Source of the DNA: Sphingobacterium faecale | GTDB lineage: Bacteria; Bacteroidota; Bacteroidia; Sphingobacteriales; Sphingobacteriaceae | Reading direction: 5' to 3' | Assembly: GCF_016746095.1 (NCBI RefSeq) | Contig: NZ_JAERTY010000009.1 | Coordinates: 339,940 to 403,939, forward strand | DNA: 64,000 nt | In this document: piece after piece, positions 35,504 to 43,782 of the stretch | How the letters are laid out: each line of letters starts with the position of its first letter | Numbering within the stretch: the first letter of the stretch is position 1 | Notes under the pieces: model-generated | Database searches by the model: none | Told to the model about the DNA's origin: nothing | Seen by the model: the letters and a program-made list of their open reading frames with translations, nothing else | Program-made: the position numbers and the translations under genes

Positions 35504-37963
35504 TTAAGGAACTTGCTTTCCTTTCCTCGACACCACTATAACTCCTGCTAAACCAAGCACTAAAACAATAGAGCCAATTAGAGAGATAATGTTCGAGACT
35601 TTCATTGTCTCTGGGTCAAAAACAAACTCTACTTTATGATTCCCTCCTGGCAATTGTAAACCTCTAAGGATGTAGTCGGCCCGTATAATAGGAACTTCCT
35701 CTCCATCCACATATGCTTTCCAGCCTTTGTCATAGTAGACTTCGGAGAAAACAGCAAAAACGTCATTAGGGGCGGTATATTCATACTCCATCTTATCAGG
35801 ATGATAGGATGTTAACTTGATTTCCGCATTATTTGGACGTCCCAATCGAGAGGCATTTACTTTGTTTTTAAACTCATCATGCACGAAAGCTTCCTTAGCG
35901 GGATCGAAGCTACTGATGGCCTGCATCTCCTGCGCATTATCTTTTACAAAGGTTACTTTATCGACAAACCAAGCATTCCCTGCTGCTGTAGATCTACGTT
36001 GTATACGCTCAGCACCGTTTGCCTGATCACGGGTAATCACGTAGCGAACATTAAACATATCTAACACATCCTCATTAATAGCACCATTGAACTGATGCTC
36101 CAACAGCTCTTGGAAGCGCATCAACTTAGCGGCATGATATCCGCCTAGACTCTTGTGGAAATAAGAAGCCTTGGCATCTGAGAATGGATTTGTCGTCAAA
36201 TCAAGCACACGATAATGTGGATCTTTGTCCATACGTATAAGTTGATCGACCTCGCGTTCTTGGATAGGATTTCTCGTCAGACTCTCCTCCACAAATGTAT
36301 CGTTATTCAGATAACGCTTATCCACAGTCCATAAGTCCAGTAAGGTAACAAGTCCAACTCCTATCACAAGAACATTCGCCGAAACCTTCTTCTTCACAAA
36401 GAACCAAGTTAATGCGAAAATAACGACTACAATACCTAATGATCGCCAAGCGTCGGTAGAAGCAAGATTTGCTCTATCTTTCAATAGCTCAGCCGAAAGC
36501 TGGTTAGCCAGATTAGCATCTCCAAAATTCTGCGTCAACATACTTATAAACTCCTGGTGTGTCGATGCTTTAAACGCTAAAATATTAGGCATCAAAGCCA
36601 CTGCTAAACAAATAGCTGCAACGATACCAAAACTATAGAGTACTTTTTTATCCAACTGAACAATGTCACTCCCTCTATTTATTAACTCATTGACAGCTAA
36701 AACCGCTAATAATGGAATCAGAATAGATGGAATAATCAGAATAGATTCTACTGCCCTAAATTTATTATACATCGGGAAATAGTCGAAGAATAAATCGGAA
36801 ATAAACGGAAAATGTCGACCAAATGACAGAAGAATAGTCAGTCCAATTGCCGAGAGTATCCACCACTTAAGTCTATCTCTAACGATAAAAATACCTAAAA
36901 CAAACAAAAAGATAATCCCAGCACCAAAATACCAAGGGCCAGAAGTGAAGCTTTTCTCACCCCAGTACGTAGGAATACTCTGTGCCATCTGTAAAGCCTG
37001 ATTCTGAGGAACTCCTAGTCCTAAAAAAAACTTGACAACATGAGAATCTGCACCTAGAACACCTTGGGTTTTACCACCATAAGCGTTGGGTATCAAAAAC
37101 GTAATATTCTCTCCTACTCCCTGACTCCATGCATAAGCATACTCCTTGTCTAATCCCGCACTCTTACCTCCTTCTTCTACCTTGACTATATTGGCCTTAC
37201 CACGAGTTGTCAGCTTGCTATATTCGTAAGTAGGAAATAATACAGTAGCATTAACCGCAACTGCAATAACTACTGCCACCAACTGCAGCCCAGTTGCTTT
37301 TGCAAAGGCGGACAGCTTTTTCTCCCGGATCGCATAATACAGTTCAAATCCAACGAAAACCAACAGTGCAATAAACAGATAATAGGTCATCTGTACGTGA
37401 TTGGTACGGATTTCCAAAGCAAGGAACACGGCCAATAAAATAGGCCCCCAAAGCTTACTGCCACGGTAACAAAGAAGAACAGCGCCTATAATAGGTGCTA
37501 AGTAAGCAATAGCATACGCTTTATTGATATGCCCCGCTTCAATATAAATAAAGTTATACGATGAAAACGTAATAGCAATAGCTCCTACGGCCGCAAGCCA
37601 AGGTCTGAGACGAAGCACACAGAGCAGAAAATAACTGCCCAAAAGATAAATCAACACCACATCTGCAGGAGACGGGAAAACTGTCTTTATAATCCGGCTA
37701 ACATAGGTCGTAACGTTGTTGGTATGTTCGTACCAAATCTGATAAGTAGGCATTCCTCCAAACATAGAATTGGTCCATTGTGGAGCATGACCATCTTTGG
37801 CTTTATAATCGAAAAGCTCCTTTTGGCTTCCCATAGCCTGCATCACGTCATGTTGCGACAATGCTTTTCCCTGCCAGACCGGAGAGAAGTAAAAAAACAC
37901 TAACACAAAGAATATCGCAATAACAATTAAATGCGAAGAATTCTCTTTAAACCAATTTTTCAT
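35504..37963 (-). CDS. YfhO-family multi-pass membrane protein
   Basis: 819 aa. It has an N-terminal membrane helix (about 12-31) and a dozen or so further helices, for example VVLIYLLGSYFLLCVLRLRP, LGSYFLLCV and VLVIGVGLVTLLDL. A soluble extracytoplasmic segment (about 560-780, with HYRVLDLTTNPFSDAKASYF) precedes a final helix and a positively charged end. The family is GT-C-like and linked to glycosylation of surface polymers in Gram-positive species. The exact substrate here is unknown. A 190-nt region with a promoter and a small ORF precedes it. Confidence 0.85.
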   Translation of the reverse strand: MKNWFKENSSHLIVIAIFFVLVFFYFSPVWQGKALSQHDVMQAMGSQKELFDYKAKDGHAPQWTNSMFGGMPTYQIWYEHTNNVTTYVSRIIKTVFPSPADVVLIYLLGSYFLLCVLRLRPWLAAVGAIAITFSSYNFIYIEAGHINKAYAIAYLAPIIGAVLLCYRGSKLWGPILLAVFLALEIRTNHVQMTYYLFIALLVFVGFELYYAIREKKLSAFAKATGLQLVAVVIAVAVNATVLFPTYEYSKLTTRGKANIVKVEEGGKSAGLDKEYAYAWSQGVGENITFLIPNAYGGKTQGVLGADSHVVKFFLGLGVPQNQALQMAQSIPTYWGEKSFTSGPWYFGAGIIFLFVLGIFIVRDRLKWWILSAIGLTILLSFGRHFPFISDLFFDYFPMYNKFRAVESILIIPSILIPLLAVLAVNELINRGSDIVQLDKKVLYSFGIVAAICLAVALMPNILAFKASTHQEFISMLTQNFGDANLANQLSAELLKDRANLASTDAWRSLGIVVVIFALTWFFVKKKVSANVLVIGVGLVTLLDLWTVDKRYLNNDTFVEESLTRNPIQEREVDQLIRMDKDPHYRVLDLTTNPFSDAKASYFHKSLGGYHAAKLMRFQELLEHQFNGAINEDVLDMFNVRYVITRDQANGAERIQRRSTAAGNAWFVDKVTFVKDNAQEMQAISSFDPAKEAFVHDEFKNKVNASRLGRPNNAEIKLTSYHPDKMEYEYTAPNDVFAVFSEVYYDKGWKAYVDGEEVPIIRADYILRGLQLPGGNHKVEFVFDPETMKVSNIISLIGSIVLVLGLAGVIVVSRKGKQVP

Positions 37964-38006
37964 CTGTAAATATTTTGTTCTTTAATGGCCATATGGAATA
38001 TCCAGA

Positions 38007-38120
38007 TTATTTCCCTTGGTTTTTGAGCTTTGCAATCCTGGACATTTCATCAATAATTTTTATTTTAAAGGTAATGAACCCATTAACGAGCGTATACTTT
38101 TTTACCGTAAAGCTCATCAT
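38007..38120 (-). CDS. Putative 37-aa basic small protein upstream of yfhO
   Basis: Open frame from ATG (38118-38120) to TAA (38007-38009). The product starts MMSFTVKKYTLVNGFITF and ends MSRIAKLKNQGK. It is lysine-rich with alternating hydrophobic residues and no membrane helix. It sits about 38 nt after the predicted transcription start and 43 nt before yfhO, so it would be the first gene of that transcript. The codon pattern looks coding, but no family is known to me. A regulatory leader peptide is the alternative. Confidence 0.5.
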   Translation of the reverse strand: MMSFTVKKYTLVNGFITFKIKIIDEMSRIAKLKNQGK

Positions 38121-38164
38121 GAATCCGTGAATAAGTTAGAGGTTATGCCTTTTATTTTAAAGCT

Positions 38165-38195
38165 CAAACCTACGTAAATTCATTTTTATATGCAA
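38165..38195 (-). promoter_or_regulatory. Promoter of the small ORF and yfhO
   Basis: On the minus strand TTG (38193-38195) is followed after 20 bp by TAGGTTTG (38165-38172), a full match to TTG-N20-TAnnTTTG. Transcription should start near 38158. Confidence 0.65.
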
Positions 38196-38306
38196 TATAA
38201 TTACGGCCTGAGTAAAATGATTTTGTCCAGCAAGCCGCTATCGGGACTGCGCATCTCCAAGACGGCATCAAAATTAATTCAACTCACACTTACCCTAGTC
38301 CGCTAA

Positions 38307-38993
38307 TCAATTTGCCTTTTCAATCAATTTCTTAATATCAGAAAGTTCACCAAATAGCACCAAAAGATCGTTTTCACGAAGCATAGTATCAAACTTTGCA
38401 ATTCCAGAAGCCTCTTTATTTTGGGTATTTTTCCCCTTACTAATACCCTCAGTAACCGTAACAGTTGTCAAAACAATCACCCTATATCTATTCGTCAGAT
38501 CAGCTTCCCTAAGTGTCATTCCCACATATTTGGAAGGAACCTTAGTCTCAATAATACTATATCTATCAGACACTTTAAAAGAATCGACGATATCTATATT
38601 GTCCAAACGCATCGCTAATCGCTCTGCAGCCTCTTCTTCAGGCATAATATACTCGTCAATCTGCATCGCCTCCATTACGGTTTTCTGAAGATCAGACACC
38701 ACTCGTCCGATAATTCTCTTCACCCCCAACTGCTTAATCAAAGCTGTAGTCAGTAATGAGGCCCCTTCGTCTTCACCAATCGCTATAATTACCGCATCAC
38801 TATCCTTAAGCGGCAGTGAAGATACTGCCTCACGATCGGTCGTATCCAGACAAACGGTGTGAGTAATCTTATCTTTCAACTGCTCGACAATCTGAATTTT
38901 CAAATCGGCACCTATGACCTCATGACCTAATTCGGTCAGGTATATGCCTAATGAGCGGCCAAAATGTCCCAATCCTAAAACAATATACTTCAT
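38307..38993 (-). CDS. ktrA: Potassium-uptake regulatory subunit KtrA/TrkA (RCK domain)
   Basis: 228 aa from the ATG at 38993. Longer frames add 28 residues with no homology and overlap ktrB. The Rossmann dinucleotide motif is GLGHFGRSLG at 7-16, with an acidic residue (GADLKI) ending the second strand, then an RCK-N domain (to about 140) and an RCK-C domain (about 145-228). It gates the KtrB channel in response to nucleotide. It follows ktrB by 19 nt. Confidence 0.95.
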   Translation of the reverse strand: MKYIVLGLGHFGRSLGIYLTELGHEVIGADLKIQIVEQLKDKITHTVCLDTTDREAVSSLPLKDSDAVIIAIGEDEGASLLTTALIKQLGVKRIIGRVVSDLQKTVMEAMQIDEYIMPEEEAAERLAMRLDNIDIVDSFKVSDRYSIIETKVPSKYVGMTLREADLTNRYRVIVLTTVTVTEGISKGKNTQNKEASGIAKFDTMLRENDLLVLFGELSDIKKLIEKAN

Positions 38994-39012
38994 CTTTAAA
39001 TTTATTAATTTA

Positions 39013-40800
39013 TTAAAACAGAAGCTTTTCTGTTGGATAAATATAACTTTTGTTCTTTGTATTCTTAATAAATGCAACCAACAATGTCAACATTCCGACC
39101 CGCCCTACGAACATGGTAAATATAATGATCATCTTACCCGTTGCACTTAAAGAAGGAGTGACCCCTAAACTCAATCCGCATGTGGTATACGCAGAAACCG
39201 ATTCAAATAATAGTGCTTTCATTGGCTTGTCCGCATCTGAAAAATTAAGGAGAACAAAGGAAAAAGTTATGGTTAACACGGAAAGAACAATAATGGCAAA
39301 AGCCTTATTAATAGATTCTGAAGCTATCTTACGCTTAAAAAGCTCAATAGAATCCTTTCCTCTTGCTAATGAAAAAATATTCATAAAAGCAACTGCTACT
39401 GTAGTCACTTTAACTCCTCCTCCCGTAGATCCTGGAGAGGCTCCTATCCACATTAACGTAGTTAGCATAATTAAGGTAGGCGTACTTACAAAATTGACAT
39501 CGACACTATTGAATCCTGCTGACCTGGATGCATTGGTCATGAAGAGCGAAGTGACCCATTCTCCCATCACACTTTTATCTGTCACCAATGTATTATGCTG
39601 CTCCATCAGGAAATAGGAGCCTGTAGCCACCACGACCACTACAGCATTACAAAGGAGAATAAATTTGGTATTGAAACTAAAGGGCTGGGCCTTGTGTTTA
39701 TATTTCTTTTTGAGGAAAAGAATACAGATTAAAGCATAAACTTTTCCTTTAATATAGGTGTAAAAATTATACACTGTTCCAAACCCTAATCCCCCCAAAA
39801 TAAAAATCAACACCAGAACAACCTGAAAATGATAATTATATCGATACAGAGGGTTACCGATTCCATCAGAAAGAATAGAAAATCCAGCATTACAGAAGGA
39901 AGAGATCGCATGAAAGGCGGAAAAAAACACACGCTCGGCAGAACTTTCAAAAAGTGTAGGATCTAATGTGAAATAGATAAATATACCCCCAATAAGTTCA
40001 AAGAGCAGAGTGATGAATATAATGGTCAATAAAGTAGAAACAACGTCGTTGAGCTTATTTTCCCCCAAGATTTCACCAAACATCAACTGGTTCTTAAATG
40101 AGAAGCCCCCTGAAAAAAAATAACCAAAGAAACCTGTAAAAGTCATAATACCCAACCCTCCAACCTGTATCAACAACATGATTATAGTCTGCCCGAACAA
40201 AGAAAAGTTAGTCGAAATATCCGTTACGGAAAGTCCTGTAATACACACCGCACTAGTCGCCATAAAAAAGGCATCCACAAAACCAAGTGGGGCTTCCAAT
40301 GTAGTCCTTGGTAGCATCAGGAGAACGGTACCTATAAGAATCAACCCGATGAAACTAATAACAAACAGTATCGTTGGGTTAAAATAAAAATTGTCAAAAA
40401 ACAGACTACTTTTTGAAAGTTCTGACAGGAAAACCATGCCTATTCCAAAATAAATCCACTCATCTTTCGTAAAATAGTCCAACCATGCAATATCAGAAAG
40501 ACGAGATAAGGCAATGACTAAAAAATAAGATATAACAACAAGACCTGAATAATGAGAGACAACAATACGTCGAGAAGCGAATATAGAGGAGCTTGTACGA
40601 AAACACTCTAAGAGAAAAAGACCATAAAACATGGCTATAATAGCGACTTTTGTATGTTTAGCCACCTGTGGATTCGTAATATAACCGATATGGACCAGCA
40701 CCGTCAATGCACATATCATACTGACATAAAACATGATAAGATCTACAGCCTTATAACGGTATCGGAACACAAACTTTAAAAAATCTGCAATAGACTTCAT
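39013..40800 (-). CDS. ktrB: Potassium transporter KtrB/TrkH family with extended N-terminus
   Basis: 595 aa. The four selectivity-filter repeats are TSAVCITGLS (182-191), HAISSFCNAGFSIL (297-310), TNASRSAGFNSVD (422-434) and SVSAYTTCGLSLG (534-546), each with its filter glycine. Ordinary KtrB is about 450 aa; the first 140 residues here form an additional block of about four membrane helices. With KtrA downstream it makes a K+ uptake system in the cytoplasmic membrane. A -7 box 4 nt before the ATG points to a leaderless transcript. Confidence 0.94.
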   Translation of the reverse strand: MKSIADFLKFVFRYRYKAVDLIMFYVSMICALTVLVHIGYITNPQVAKHTKVAIIAMFYGLFLLECFRTSSSIFASRRIVVSHYSGLVVISYFLVIALSRLSDIAWLDYFTKDEWIYFGIGMVFLSELSKSSLFFDNFYFNPTILFVISFIGLILIGTVLLMLPRTTLEAPLGFVDAFFMATSAVCITGLSVTDISTNFSLFGQTIIMLLIQVGGLGIMTFTGFFGYFFSGGFSFKNQLMFGEILGENKLNDVVSTLLTIIFITLLFELIGGIFIYFTLDPTLFESSAERVFFSAFHAISSFCNAGFSILSDGIGNPLYRYNYHFQVVLVLIFILGGLGFGTVYNFYTYIKGKVYALICILFLKKKYKHKAQPFSFNTKFILLCNAVVVVVATGSYFLMEQHNTLVTDKSVMGEWVTSLFMTNASRSAGFNSVDVNFVSTPTLIMLTTLMWIGASPGSTGGGVKVTTVAVAFMNIFSLARGKDSIELFKRKIASESINKAFAIIVLSVLTITFSFVLLNFSDADKPMKALLFESVSAYTTCGLSLGVTPSLSATGKMIIIFTMFVGRVGMLTLLVAFIKNTKNKSYIYPTEKLLF

Positions 40801-40804
40801 CCTA

Positions 40805-40812
40805 CAAACATA
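40805..40812 (-). promoter_or_regulatory. -7 box directly upstream of ktrB
   Basis: TATGTTTG on the minus strand, separated from the ktrB ATG by only 4 nt (TAGG). If used, the mRNA would have no or almost no 5' leader. The -33 match is weak. Confidence 0.35.
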
Positions 40813-40838
40813 GTAATATATATTCTTGCCGAAGTCTA

Positions 40839-42629
40839 TTACTTGCTCTCTTCTTCAGTTTTTTCCTTCTTTTTAAACAGCCCCTTAAAGAATTGCCCTG
40901 TCTTTTTTACTACTCCCTTTGCTTCTGCGCTCACCTCTTTCGCTTTCTCCGCTGTACCCAATAACTTGGCCTCTCGCTCAGGACTAATACCCGCACACTG
41001 TTTAATCCCCTCGAGAAGACTTTGCCAAAGTGTCTTGAAGAATGTATGTTCTGGTACACGTGTATAGTTAATCTTTCCAACATGATATTGCTCATTCGCG
41101 TCAGGGTTACTATCGTTAATCAAAATATGATTGACAAGGAAAGATGCTACTTTTGATTTTTTGCCATTTTCCTTCTCAGGTAGATCAATTTTTAAATTAT
41201 TGTAATCAAATTTAAAGGAACCCCAGTTTTTACGATCGGTTCCTTCCATATTAAAAGCTATCTTTTTAATATTTCCAGAAGCAATCCCCACATTGAGTAA
41301 TGGATGTAGAATACGGTTAAAAGCTGTCGCATTCATCGCTCCCAACGTACCACTATAAGTATGGTATCCATTTTTACTTAACATATCGAAACCAAATTTT
41401 GCATGGAGCCGTCCAGCCCCCATAACTTGTGCCACGAGATCAGCTCTCATATACTTATCTTTATGTAATAAAGTAGTGTCGTTCGTGACATTAGTAAGTG
41501 TTCCCTTGGCATGATTAAAGCTTATGGATCCTTCACGTCCAAATTTCGCACTCATCTCATGATAAGTTACGGTGATATTATCCACGAAAACGGTATCCAG
41601 TCGCAATAGCTTTTTTGCCTTCATCAGTTGCTGATGTGGAGAATGTCCTATTTTCACCACGGGGTATTTAGGGTATCTTTTATCAGCAGAGAGATCTACA
41701 GACCCGTTCTTTATCTGAACCTTAGCCGCAATAGTTTGTTGATTATCGATCAATCTCTTAAAATCAAGATGTTCCATGCGTAACGTATCAAACGCCAAAA
41801 CAGCCATGGTCACATTCTTATTTTTTTTCTTAAAAAAAGCGGCCTTATTCATTTTAGGTCCATAAAAGACTTTGGTTAATAAGACATTCTGCTCTCTGGT
41901 ATTTATCCTCAGGTCATCAAACTTAACGCGATAGTATCCATCCGGTAGGTCGTACTCAAAATGAGGAATCTGCACGTCAACCATTTTGGTGTAATAGAGA
42001 CGTGAGGTATCAGCAAGAGAGGTCTCATCAACCAATACGTCATGAACATTGATATTCACCTGATCTAGACTGATGTGACTGGTATTCCCGGCTTCGATTT
42101 TAGAATACTTAAACTTTACATTATCAATTTTGATATCCTTTACATTGATAGACCTAACGATATCTTTTACATTTTCATATAGCGTTTTTTGCTTATGTTC
42201 AGAAATCGTATCGTTGTAGGCATGGTACTCACTGATAAGATGAATACTAGGCTCTTCAAACACAATAGAACTGATATTCAATCTCTTCTCAGACAACACA
42301 TCCATAAGACTGAAGCGTCTTATCTTCAATGTCTTCAACTTAATATGATAACGGTTATTGGGAGCTTCTTTAGACAATACTTGCTGTCTATATACTGCCG
42401 AATCGGGAATCAATTCCGCGTTCCATAATGTCGCATTTCCGAGTGCGATATTCAGATCTAGGTCATCATACTTTAATGTATACAATCCGCCTGTGGATTT
42501 GTGCACAGCTTCTTTGAGCTTAGTCTCTACAATCGGTTTCCAATTTCTTCCATAATACCAAACCACCCCAGATATGCCCAATATAAGGACCAGCAATACA
42601 ATCAGAATCCACTTCAACGCAAGCTTCAT
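40839..42629 (-). CDS. AsmA-like envelope protein
   Basis: 596 aa. One N-terminal membrane helix (about 5-26, followed by WYYGRNWKPIVETKLKEAVH), then a long beta-rich periplasmic part with repeats of the pattern NISSIVFEEPSIHL and IKIDNVKFKY. This is typical of AsmA/TamB-type lipid-transfer proteins. The last 55 residues are Lys/Glu-rich (LFKKKEKTEEESK) and probably disordered. The exact subfamily is not certain. The gene lies between ktrB and rsgA, 38 nt from the former. Confidence 0.72.
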   Translation of the reverse strand: MKLALKWILIVLLVLILGISGVVWYYGRNWKPIVETKLKEAVHKSTGGLYTLKYDDLDLNIALGNATLWNAELIPDSAVYRQQVLSKEAPNNRYHIKLKTLKIRRFSLMDVLSEKRLNISSIVFEEPSIHLISEYHAYNDTISEHKQKTLYENVKDIVRSINVKDIKIDNVKFKYSKIEAGNTSHISLDQVNINVHDVLVDETSLADTSRLYYTKMVDVQIPHFEYDLPDGYYRVKFDDLRINTREQNVLLTKVFYGPKMNKAAFFKKKNKNVTMAVLAFDTLRMEHLDFKRLIDNQQTIAAKVQIKNGSVDLSADKRYPKYPVVKIGHSPHQQLMKAKKLLRLDTVFVDNITVTYHEMSAKFGREGSISFNHAKGTLTNVTNDTTLLHKDKYMRADLVAQVMGAGRLHAKFGFDMLSKNGYHTYSGTLGAMNATAFNRILHPLLNVGIASGNIKKIAFNMEGTDRKNWGSFKFDYNNLKIDLPEKENGKKSKVASFLVNHILINDSNPDANEQYHVGKINYTRVPEHTFFKTLWQSLLEGIKQCAGISPEREAKLLGTAEKAKEVSAEAKGVVKKTGQFFKGLFKKKEKTEEESK

Positions 42630-42698
42630 ATTTGTTTCATTATTAATTTGAAAAAAAACAACCGAGGACGTATTTTGTTTTTTCTCAGATACGCGCTA

Positions 42699-43619
42699 TT
42701 AACTGCGATTGTCTTCGTTGGCGTACATACTCAGATAACTCTCATAACGTGACTCTTCGATGTCACCCTGTTCGACAGCATCCAAAACAACACAACCAGG
42801 TTCATTGATATGACGGCAATTATTAAATCTGCACTTATTGAGATAGTACCTCATCTCGGGAAAGAAATGTGACAACTCCGTCTTTTCAATATCGACGATA
42901 CCTAGCTCACGGATACCTGGGGTGTCAATCAGCTTGCCCCCAAAAGGTAGATCAATCATCTCAGCAAATGTGGTGGTATGTTTTCCTTTGTCAGACCAAT
43001 CAGAAATACGCCCTGTACGTAGCTCCAATCCAGGCACAAGTCGATTGATCAATGTAGATTTTCCTACTCCGGAATGCCCTGAAACCAACGTAATTTTATC
43101 TTTCAGCACATCCTGCAGCACATCGACGTGTGTCCCTTCTAGTGCGGAAACATCATAACAGGGGTAACCTATATTTTCATAAATCGCTTTATACTGTTGT
43201 AAGATCTCTTTACCCTCTTCACTAAAGAGATCTAACTTATTAAAGACAAGTATAGCTGGAATTCCATACGCCTCAGCTGTCACCAGGAATCGGTCAATAA
43301 ACCCTAGAGAAGTCGGCGGGGATGCTAAGGTCACCACCAAAATGGCTTGATCCAAATTGGCTCCCAAAATCTGTGTCTGCTTGGAAAGATTGACTGACCT
43401 CCGGATAATATAGTTTTTGCGCGGTTCCAAAGTTGTAATAATACCATTCTCGCCAGAAGACTCCACATCAAAGCCCACCCAATCGCCTACAGCAACAGGA
43501 TTCGTGGTTTTTATCCCTTTTGTTCTGAATTTGCCCTTGATACGGCAATCATAAGAAACACCATCGTCTCCTAACACCTGATACCAACTACCGGTTGACT
43601 TTGTCACCAAACCTCTCAT
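42699..43619 (-). CDS. rsgA: Ribosome biogenesis GTPase RsgA
   Basis: 306 aa. It checks late assembly of the 30S ribosomal subunit. OB-fold at about 1-70, then a circularly permuted GTPase: G4 NKLD (127-130), G1 GHSGVGKS (181-188) and G3 DTPG (232-235). The C-terminal zinc site is Cys263, Cys268, His270 and Cys276 (CRFNNCRHINEPGC). It is divergent from polA with a 163-bp gap. Confidence 0.97.
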   Translation of the reverse strand: MRGLVTKSTGSWYQVLGDDGVSYDCRIKGKFRTKGIKTTNPVAVGDWVGFDVESSGENGIITTLEPRKNYIIRRSVNLSKQTQILGANLDQAILVVTLASPPTSLGFIDRFLVTAEAYGIPAILVFNKLDLFSEEGKEILQQYKAIYENIGYPCYDVSALEGTHVDVLQDVLKDKITLVSGHSGVGKSTLINRLVPGLELRTGRISDWSDKGKHTTTFAEMIDLPFGGKLIDTPGIRELGIVDIEKTELSHFFPEMRYYLNKCRFNNCRHINEPGCVVLDAVEQGDIEESRYESYLSMYANEDNRS

Positions 43620-43749
43620 TTCCTATTAATGCTTATTTTATTAAGTAATAATCCCAATCTCCACAAAAGTCGCAAAAAATATCAATATTACAGCTTATTG
43701 TCTTCGCTCTTTCCTTCTCCTAAATGTAGGTAGTTGATGAAGGTTTTAC

Positions 43750-43757
43750 TACCTTTG
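43750..43757 (+). promoter_or_regulatory. -7 box upstream of polA
   Basis: TACCTTTG, matching TAnnTTTG, 25 nt before the GTG start. No TTG sits at the right distance, so only the -7 box is supported. Confidence 0.4.
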
Positions 43758-43782
43758 TCTAGTACACGTAAACATATTATTT

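Larger units (their letters stand above)
37964..38306. other. Intergenic region upstream of yfhO
   Basis: It contains a strong minus-strand promoter (38165-38195) and the 37-codon ORF at 38007-38120. The last part, 38196-38306, follows the ktrA stop and shows nothing recognisable; no terminator for ktrA is visible. Confidence 0.6.

Noticed and set aside
38994..39077. A 28-codon upstream extension of ktrA
   Set aside because: It overlaps the ktrB end; MKYIVLGLGHFG is the normal start of this family.
39050..39616. A 188-codon frame antisense to ktrB
   Set aside because: It mirrors the conserved filter-repeat codons of ktrB and has no recognisable domain.
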